A stretch of 64,000 bases of DNA from Pampus argenteus (lineage: Eukaryota; Chordata; Actinopteri; Scombriformes; Stromateidae), in assembly GCA_036937835.1 (NCBI GenBank), contig CM072864.1:21660001-21724000 (forward strand), written 5' to 3'. Positions 13,673 to 22,605 of this stretch are shown here, piece after piece (the stretch's first letter is position 1; the number at the start of each line of letters is the position of its first letter). Below the pieces are notes generated by a model. That model worked only from the letters and a program-made list of their open reading frames with translations. It was not told the DNA's origin and did not search any database. A program made the translations under genes and the position numbers.

Positions 13673-15136
13673 ACCCTTGAACACAGTCCCTTTGAGACTT
13701 AAACCCACCTGTCTCCAGCTGCCAGGGAAGCACAGTGTGTGTATGTATTTGTTTGTGTGCGTGTGTGTTTTCTCTTTTATATAGACTTACACAACCAGAG
13801 CTGTTTTTAGGGACACCCTGTGGCGTTTCTGTCCTCTATTAGTACACAGTCTTGCTAACGGTTTCACACTATTCCAATAATCTACAGGGGCCTGCAATGC
13901 AACATAAAAATGCAGGTATGCACCAGGAAAAGCAGACACGATGATGTAAATGATGCAGGATTTAAGATTCAAAATGTTTTTATGAGGAAGGAAATGCATC
14001 AATATGTGGAAAATGAGGATTACTGTTGACATAAACCAGTAACGCTCATTGACCAACTTCTCTCCATGAAATTTAGAGGTTCCACTAATTGCCTGCATGG
14101 CTACGTACTAATTGCTTCTGGTGACCTTAACCGTGGTGAAATTCTCCACTAATAGCATTATTATTGAGGCAATCAACTGATTTGTCCGGGCTGCTCAGTT
14201 AATTAAAACAGAACCAATTATCCCAGTTATTAACTTATCATTCAATTATTATGTCTATCATCAACAAAGAGTCAGAGGCATTTCTGATTCTTTGTGGCTC
14301 TTCAAACTCATGGAAATAAACCAGAGGGAAGAAATACAGGACCTTAACTCCACAGCTACCAACTGCACCATAATCACTTCAGTTCCACCTTTCTTGCTGT
14401 TTTCTCTTTGGTTCTCTCCTTCTGACTGAATGGGAAGAGGGAACAAACAGAAGAAACAAATATTGGTAAATTAGAAAGTAAACAAAGAAATGAGAAAATG
14501 AGAAATAATGCATGACAGTAATTACACAAGGCATTGAGAAGGCCAGGGTATGGATATGTGTAATATACAGTATGTAAGGATATGTATTGACAGTAGAGAT
14601 ACCGGAGAAGATTGAATTTAAAAAAAAACAGAACAGGATTTCAATGTAGTGAAACTTGCACAGTGTAGACTCAGCAGTTGCCTCATATATAAAAAATTAA
14701 ATTAAAAAAAAACAGTCTTGAATGAGATTTAAAAGTGATGCTCAGCAGATGAGAGCAAAGAAAACAGCAAGTTAGAAGTCAAGACGAGAGGGAGCGATGT
14801 AATCAGAGGGCCGAGACGGATAACACGTCACATTAGTGACGGATCGCTGTTAACAACATATACTGTATATCCATGTTATTGTTGGAACCATGTGGCCTAG
14901 AGGCAGAGTGCGGCAGTAGATCATGCATGTATTTATCTATAGTATAACAGTATAAGTATGTACTGTACATCAGTAAGATAATGGAAGGAGAGACTCTGGA
15001 TGTTCTGCAGACATACGGCTAGAGGTTATTTTGACTCTGCAGGCAGGAAAGATGGGTGGACACGTGTGTAGGAGAGAGTTTGACAGTATATTTAAATTCA
15101 GATGGGTGAATATATACATATACACACACATATATA

Positions 15137-16533
15137 CACTGCTCACAAAAATTAAAGGAACACTTTTTTAATTGGGCCATTTCAAGTTTCTCCCTCTTAA
15201 TCTTTTTTGTCTGGTTTTCCACTCGTGCTGATTTTGGCTTGCGTAATTATCTCTAGTGGCAGTATGAGGCGATTCCTTAACCCTACAGAAGTTGCACAGG
15301 TTGTCCAACTTCTCCAGGATGGCACATCCACACGTGCTGCAGCAAGAAGGTTTAATGTGTCTCCCAGCACAATCTCCAGAACATGGAGGAGATTTCAGGA
15401 GACTGGTGGTTATTCTCGGAGAGCTGGACAGGGCCATAGAAGGTCCTCAACCCCTCAGCAGGACCGATACCTGCTCTTTTGTGCAAGGCGGAACAGGCTG
15501 AGCACTGCTCGTGCCCTACAGAATGACCTCCAGAGGGCCACTGGTGTGAATGTCTCTACCCAAACAATCAGGAACAGACTTCATGAAAGTGGCCTGAGGG
15601 CGCGACGTCCTGTAGTGGGCCCTGTGCTCACTGCCCAGCACCGTGGAGCTCGACTGGTATTTGCTCAAGAACACCAGAATTGGCAAGTCCACCACTGGCG
15701 CCCTGTACTTTTCACAGACGAGAGCAGGTTCACCCTGAGTACCTGTGATAGACGTGAAATAGTCTGGAGAAGACAAGGAGAATGTTATGCTGCCTGCAAC
15801 GTCGTTCAACATGACAGGTTTGGTGGTGGGTCAGTGATGGTCTGGGGAGGCATATCCAGGGAGGGACGCACAGACCTCTACTGCCTAGGAAATGGTGCTC
15901 TGACTGCCATAAGGTATCGAGATTAAATCCTTGAACCCATTGTCAGACCCTACGCTGGTGCAGTAGGTCCTGGTTTCCTCCTAATGCACGACAATGCCCG
16001 GCCTCACGTGGCAAGAGTATGCAGACAGTACCTGGAGGATGAAGGAATTGAAACAATTGAATGGCCTTCACGATCCCCTGACTTAAACCCAATAGAACAT
16101 CTCTGGGACATTATGTTTCGGTCCATTAGGCGCCGCCAGGTTGCTCCTCAGACTGTACAACAGCTCAGGGATGCCCTCACACAGATCTGGGAGGAAATGC
16201 CACAAGACACCATCCGTCGTCTCATTAGGAGCATGCCACGATGTTGTCAAGCATGCATACAAGCTTGTGGGGGCCACACAAGATACTGAAAAGCATTTTG
16301 AGTTGCAGAAATTAGGTTTTGGAAAAAATGGACTAGCCTGCCACATCCTAATTTCACTCTGATTTTATGGTGTCTACACAATTGAGCCCTCTGTAGGCTG
16401 AAACCTTTTGTTCCTAAGACACTGCCCTGTCGTTATTTGTATAGATATCCAACTTCATATTGAGATCTGATGTATCTAATGTGTTTCTTTAATTATATTA
16501 ATTATATAATTCTTTAAATTTTTGTGAGCAGTG
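15137..16533 (+). mobile_element. Tc1-like DNA transposon, nearly complete (about 1.4 kb)
   Basis: Both ends are visible. The left end begins CACTGCTCACAAAAATT at 15137 and the right end is its inverted complement ending CAGTG at 16533. Both are flanked by TA (15135-15136 and 16534-16535), the target duplication typical of the Tc1/mariner superfamily. The element holds a single transposase frame in plus orientation broken by one stop codon. It sits in a TA-rich spot of the gene-poor region. Confidence 0.96.
15264..16289 (+). pseudogene. Tc1-like transposase with one nonsense codon
   Basis: The protein starts MRRFLN at 15264; an upstream in-frame Met at 15207 exists, but the 15264 start gives the usual length. 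The frame runs 341 codons to a stop at 16287-16289, the normal size for a Tc1 transposase. It is interrupted only by a TAA at 15924-15926 (codon 221), one substitution from GAA. The N-terminal paired-like HTH region (residues 1-110) includes TSTRAAARRFNVSPSTIS. The DD34E catalytic triad is intact: Asp in FTDESRF, Asp in MHDNARPH and Glu in NPIEHLWD, with 34 residues between the last two. No frameshift was seen, so inactivation is recent and minimal. A working copy elsewhere in the genome could act on these ends. Confidence 0.95.
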
Positions 16534-18265
16534 TATATAAGGGCAGAATATTAGTGCAGTATATAGAGAGCTATATATTAAGGGCTATTAACATGGCAGA
16601 AAGAGAAACACACCAATGGCTACAGAATAAATGCTGTATCTATTATCTATGTGCATCTACGTAAAGATACAGCAGGATAATGTACAGTCTGAGGTGGTGA
16701 AAAAAAAAGAAAGTCTGTCATTCTTCTCATCTTCTGCTTTAATACAATGATAATCACAGCAGAAGTTACCGGAAATAAATCAGCATATTGTAAACATCCC
16801 CTTCCGTTTTCTATAGCCAAAAAAAAAAAAAGTACAAAAAAAAAGAAGAAAAATCCATAAAAAAAATTCCATAGACCGATTAGGGACAAGCAACATTTGC
16901 AGAGAACATTTCATGCAGCGAGAAGTGAGTTGGAAAGATATTTATGTTCGATACAATTATTTTGTTCCAAAATAGGAAATTCAAAAACAACTTTAACCTA
17001 TAACATAAAATAATGTACAGCAGAGGGTTAAAACAAGCTATGGCACATTTTAACAGACAGAAGAACTCAGATGGCAAAACATTTCACATTTCAGAGAAAC
17101 TCCAGGAACAATCCTGTCTCATTATTCATCCCAAAGTGTATAAATAACATTTTTGGCAAAGAAAACAAAAAAAACAACCCAAAACGCTTCATATATATAT
17201 AATATTTTCATGCCATTTCATGCATTTCCTAAAAATTGTGGCACAATGCCCTAAATACTGTTTTTTTAAAGATTTTCTCTCTCTCTCTCAATAACTTATA
17301 AACACTGGTTATTTCTGGCACATTTCTGATACTGAAGATTGGCTGTTTGTCAAGCAGGATAACTAATCTGGGGATTCTCATCAATCTATAAACACACTAA
17401 TTAAGACTCATATGCACAATATATATTCTGTACACATCTCTCTCTCTTTTTTTTTTTTTAAACAGACAATAAATATTTGTATGGCATTTATAAATACAAG
17501 TTGGGTAACACACATGAACAGTTGAACAAGGCTCATCTAAAAAGTACGATTCTTTTCTTCAGACGGTGAAACAGTTATGTGACAGATATCAAGGTGGAGT
17601 CTACTGTGATAATAATAAAGTTTAGGTGGGATGTTTAAACTGGGCACTCTGGTTAAGATACTGGTGGGATATTGGCACCAAAATTATACAAAAAAAAAAA
17701 AAAAAAAGTCTGATCAACAAGGCTTTAACAGAGAAAACCATATCATTTTCATCAACGCTGACACTGTTAAAATTCTGATGACTGATATCGGTATACCTGC
17801 CCTCCTCCTCCTCCCCCTTCTCCTCACACCCACAGAGCAACTAATCCGAAGTCAAAATTCCCAGGATAATCTTTCCATCCAGATCAAGCTGACCTCACAC
17901 ATAAATCGCTCAAATGTCCCGGATAAAAAAAACAACACAGAGTTTACTGAAGCTACATTTCGTGATTTATGGGTAATGATGACATCCTTAAAAAAAATAT
18001 TCAAAACAGTTGCAGTTTGCCCAGCTGCATATTAGCAGTATTAGCTACATAGTGGGCAGGTTAAACAGTATCTTATAATTGGCTGTAAGAGCCAGAGACT
18101 GTAGATTGTAACATTGCCAAAAAGTGGAAATAGGTGAGAACTTGTCTACATTTTCCTTCCTTAATGAAATGTGTATGTGATGAGGTTACAATTATGTGTG
18201 TGTGTGTGTGTGTGTGTGTCAGGTAGGGCTAACAGTGATTACAGGAGGAGTGATGTATGTCAAGG
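16534..18265. other. Non-coding stretch downstream of dalrd3
   Basis: AT-rich sequence with poly-A and poly-T runs and no supported exon. Part of it is presumably the dalrd3 3' UTR on the minus strand. No canonical AATAAA was seen on that strand; an ATTAAA variant lies near 16738-16743. A (TG)n run lies at 18196-18219. Confidence 0.5.
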
Positions 18266-18498
18266 CTATAGCTGCCTGATGGGGGGAAGGTTAAGGGTGT
18301 CCAGAGCGCTGTGGTAGAGCTCTCTCAATGCTCTCAACAGATACAGACGACAAAACATCTGGTTGAAGAGATGAGGCAACGGCTCCTGGAAAAAGAGAGG
18401 GGAAAATATAAAACAAAAAACAATAAAAGAGAGAAAAAGAAAGGGAACAGGTGATAATACAAAATACAGAGGAGAGAGAGCGAGCGAGAGAGAGAGCG

Positions 18499-18584
<86 letters not shown>

Positions 18585-19874
18585 AGATTAAATACTGCTG
18601 ACCTCACAGCGAACTGGTGTTTTTTATGTCAGTAATCACATTCTGTCAGTAACAAGAAGTCACCAGACAGGGCAATGGGCTATTAACACACTAATCCCCC
18701 CCAACACACACACACACACACACACACAGAGTTAATAGTAATAAATAATAAATACGTCCTCACCCCAAGCACGTGGACTCTGTTGTAGTACGAGCTGAAG
18801 TCTTTACTGAGCGACACCAGAAACTTGCAGATCTGAGGAGCAAAAACATGCATACGTTAACGTCTGAACAGCAGAGTTCAGTTCAAGACGCTGCTGATGA
18901 CTAATCTATTCATGTAAGACTTCCGACCTGTTCAGTTTTAATATTGACTCTGGCTGCTCCCCCGTCACAGTCTAACGCTTGTCCTGATTGGTCCAGCAGC
19001 TCCGAGAACGGGATGAGGTAATTGAACAGGAGAAGCCACTCGCCCTGTCGGTCAAAACACGGGAGGCAGGATGTTAAGACGGGGGGGAAAAAAAACAATA
19101 ATGGGGAAAAAAATCACGAGAAATCAAAGGAGAGACAGGGAGCAGAATAAAGTGTCACCTCTTCTTTGAGAGCAGAGAAGTCGAGCTCGGAGCCATCAGG
19201 GATTTCTGGGTACAGACCTGCAGATAAACAGAAAGAAATTCACATGCGGATCCACAAACTCAAGCTTCTTATACAGTAAATAATAATCTTAAACTCTAGA
19301 GAATTAATCGTTTAGAATATGAAATTGTTAAAATAATGTGAAAAATGGCATTTGCAGTTTCTCAGAGGACACAGTGGTGCCTTCAAGTTGCTCGTTTTGT
19401 TCTTGTATGATTAGAAAAGCGGATTATTTATCATTTCTGTGCCATTTTAATGCTAATTTTAAACATTTGTGCAATTCCCATAAAATCATCCTGCGTTTTA
19501 CACCGTTTATCACTTTTTTTCTGTTTCTTTTTTGTCTTCTGAGAGAAGCGGCCAGACCACAACGATCTGATCACTTGTAATGTTGTTGATCTGACAAACG
19601 TAAAGCACAACTCTCACCCTTCCCCACTCCTCTCTCGTAGCTGTCGAACAAAGTGTGCAGCCTGGCACAGTTATACATCACAAACACTCCTCCCCTCGGC
19701 CCTTTGGTGGATACGCTCCCTTCCCTCTGGACGTCCAGTGTCACCTAAACAGACAGCTGTCAAATCATTCTAGCTCAACTAATTACAAAACCGCCACCGG
19801 TGTTTTCTGCGTGGACAGAATTCATAGTTGACAAGCTTGTAAAGTCATGTTATAATCGCTATGAGGGACAATCT

Positions 19875-19909
<35 letters not shown>

Positions 19910-22571
19910 AGCACACTTAGCACATCAGCAGCTACATGACTCACTAAGATGCAGACACACAGCTGAAGTGAAAACTCACAGGACTGGTGTGGACTGTTGA
20001 CAGAAGCTCAAATCTGACAGTGGCGGAGGTCATGACCCTGATGATGTCATCCCACGTTTGACCTACAACAGGAGGAGGCGGCATTCACCCCAATTAATTC
20101 CCTTCATCTATAGTGAATTGTAATTGGTATCATTAGTTTCAGCACACACCTTCTACTTGATCTCCATACTTCATCTCTGAGGCCTCTTTCATTTGACCTC
20201 TTCTCAGCCTGGAGGAAAGAGGAAAGACAATAGAAACGATAGAAGCCTCATTAACACAGACCTCTGGGCTAAAAATAAAACAGCGGTAACATCAGGCTGA
20301 AGAAAAGCACCATCAACGCCCACTAGTGTTCTTTTAATTTTATTTAATTTAATTAGAACTGCAATTTTACAGTGCGGAGAAGAGGTCAATGAAAGTGTCT
20401 TTTGTGATAAGTATAAACATCTTGTCTGGTGTAGAGATGGGCGGGGCGAGTGGAGGAGCTAAAGACAAAGAAACAGACAGGAGCGGAGAAGAGACGTATC
20501 ACAAAGTCACGAAAGAACTTACTGCAGGTACTGTGCAGCAGTGAGGTGAGAACCAGGAGTCTTCACAGGCCCACACACCAGATGTCTCTGTAAACACACA
20601 CACACACACACAGCAAAACAGGTGAAAATAGGAACACAACGGTCTACATCAGTGGTTCACAAACCTCGTCACGTTGCATCGTCGTCACAAGTTAAAGATT
20701 ATTGTCTTCATTCATCAGTTAATCGTTTTGTGTGAAAAATATTTGTAAAATTTTCCCCACAGTCCAAAGTTAAATCTAAAAGTCTAAAATATTCAGTTGA
20801 TAGATACACACGTGGACAAAATTGTTGGTACCCTTCGTTTAATTAAAGAAAAACTCACAATGGTCACAGAAATAACTTAAAAATTCTAAGAAATTTAACC
20901 AATGAAAGTCAGGCATTGCTTTTCAACCATGCTTCAAGAGAATTATTTTAAAAAAATAAACTCATGAAACAGGCCTGGACAAAAATGATGGTACCCCTAG
21001 AAAAGATTGAAAATAATGTGACCAAAGGGACATGTTAATTCAAGGTGTGTCCACTAATTAGCAGCACATGTCTCTACAAGCAGTAATCAGTCAGTGGGTC
21101 TATATATAGGACTACAGGTAGTCACTGTGCTGTTTGGTGACATGGTCTGTATGACACTAAACATGGACCAGAGGAAGCAAAAGAAAGAGTTGTCTCAGGA
21201 CATTAGAAAGAAAATTATCAACAAGCATCTTAAAGGTAAAGGCTATAAGACCATCTCCGAGCAGCTTGATGTTCCTGTGACAACAGTTGCACATATTATT
21301 CAGAAATGTAAGATCCATGGAACTGTAGCCAACCTCCCTGGACGTGGCCGCAGGAGGAAAATTGATGACAAATCAAGGAGAAGGATAATACGAATGGTAA
21401 CAAAAGAGCCCAGAAAAACTTCTAAAGAGGTTAAAGGTGAACTTCAAGCTCAAGGAACATCAGTGCTGCTTTGCTGCATTTGGCACAGGGTGTCTTGAAT
21501 CTGTGCAGGGTACAATGAAGTCTCAAGACTATCAAGGGATTCTAGAGAAAAAATGTGCTGGTCAGTGTCAGAAAGCTTGGTCTCAGTCGCAGGTCATGGG
21601 TCTTGCAACAGGACAACGACCCAAAACACACAGCTAAAAACACCCAAGAATGGCTAAGAGGAAAACCCTGGACAATTCTAAAGTGGCCTTCTATGAGTCC
21701 TGACCTTAATCCTATTGAGCATCTTTGGAAGGAGCTGAAACATGCCGCCTGGAAAAGGCACCCTTCGAACCTGAGACAACTGGAGCAGTTTGCGCAGGAG
21801 GAGTGGGCCAAAATACCTACTGAGAGGTGCAAAAGTCTAATTGACAATTACAGGAATCGTTTGATTGCAGTGATTGCCTCAAAAGGTTGTGCAACAAAAT
21901 ATTAAAATGAATTAATTTATAGGGTACCATCATTTTTGTCCAGGCCTGTTTCATGAGTTTATTTTTTAAAATAATTCTCTTGAAGCATGGTTGAAAAGCA
22001 ATGCCTGACTTTCATTGGTTAAATTTCTTAGAATTTTTATTTATTATTACTTTTTACAGATTGAAGTTATTTCTGTGACCATTGTGAGTTTTTCTTTCAT
22101 TAAACGAAGGGTACCAACAATTTTGTCCACGTGTGTAGATAGATAGCCACTTCTGCCAGAGCCAGCTTCTGCAACTGGGGGTCGGACCGCCAGGGTCCCC
22201 GCCTCCGACTGCCGCCCATCTCTCTTTGCACCGTTCCCCCTCTGAGACCCCTTCCATGGGTGGTGGGCCCATGGGAAGGGGGTACAGCACCTGGTATTCC
22301 CAGGCGGTCTCCGATCCAAGTACTAACCAGGCCCAACCCTGCTTAGCTTCCGAGATCAGACGAGATCGGGCGTGTTCAGGGTGGTATGGCTGCCCTATTT
22401 GCTGATTTATTTTCTATATACAGCTGTTCTGGAGGCTTGAGGAGGTAAAATGCAAAAATCCCCAAGAAATTTACTGTATCATATCCTGTCCTATCATCTC
22501 ACGGCCCCTTTGATTATTCCAGCGACCCCTTTATGGGTGTCCCGAGCCCCAGATTGGGAACCACTGCTCTG

Positions 22572-22605
<34 letters not shown>

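Larger units (their letters stand above)
1..15136. other. Gene-poor region, no recognised gene
   Basis: I read both strands and found no exon series, no recognisable protein domain and no RNA gene. The open frames here are short and mostly consist of CA/TG, CT or poly-T runs. The stretch holds several microsatellites, one probable MITE, one duplicated pyrimidine-rich block (listed separately) and AT-rich single-copy-looking DNA. It could be intergenic or part of a large intron of a gene outside the window; the sequence does not decide. Confidence 0.6.
20650..22566. mobile_element. hAT-type non-autonomous transposon, split by later insertions
   Basis: The left end CAGTGGTTCACAAACC at 20650 and the right end TTGGGAACCACTG ending at 22566 are inverted complements typical of hAT elements. 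The flanking 8-mers GTCTACAT (20642-20649) and CTCTGCAT (22567-22574) match at 6 of 8 positions, as expected for a decayed target duplication. The element's own DNA is only 20650-20806 and 22397-22566, about 330 bp. Everything between is later insertion: a Tc1-like element and a LINE/5S fragment. It lies in dalrd3 intron 5. Confidence 0.75.

Noticed and set aside
21542..21847. Minus-strand open frame over the second Tc1 element
   Set aside because: It is the reverse complement of the transposase C-terminal coding part.
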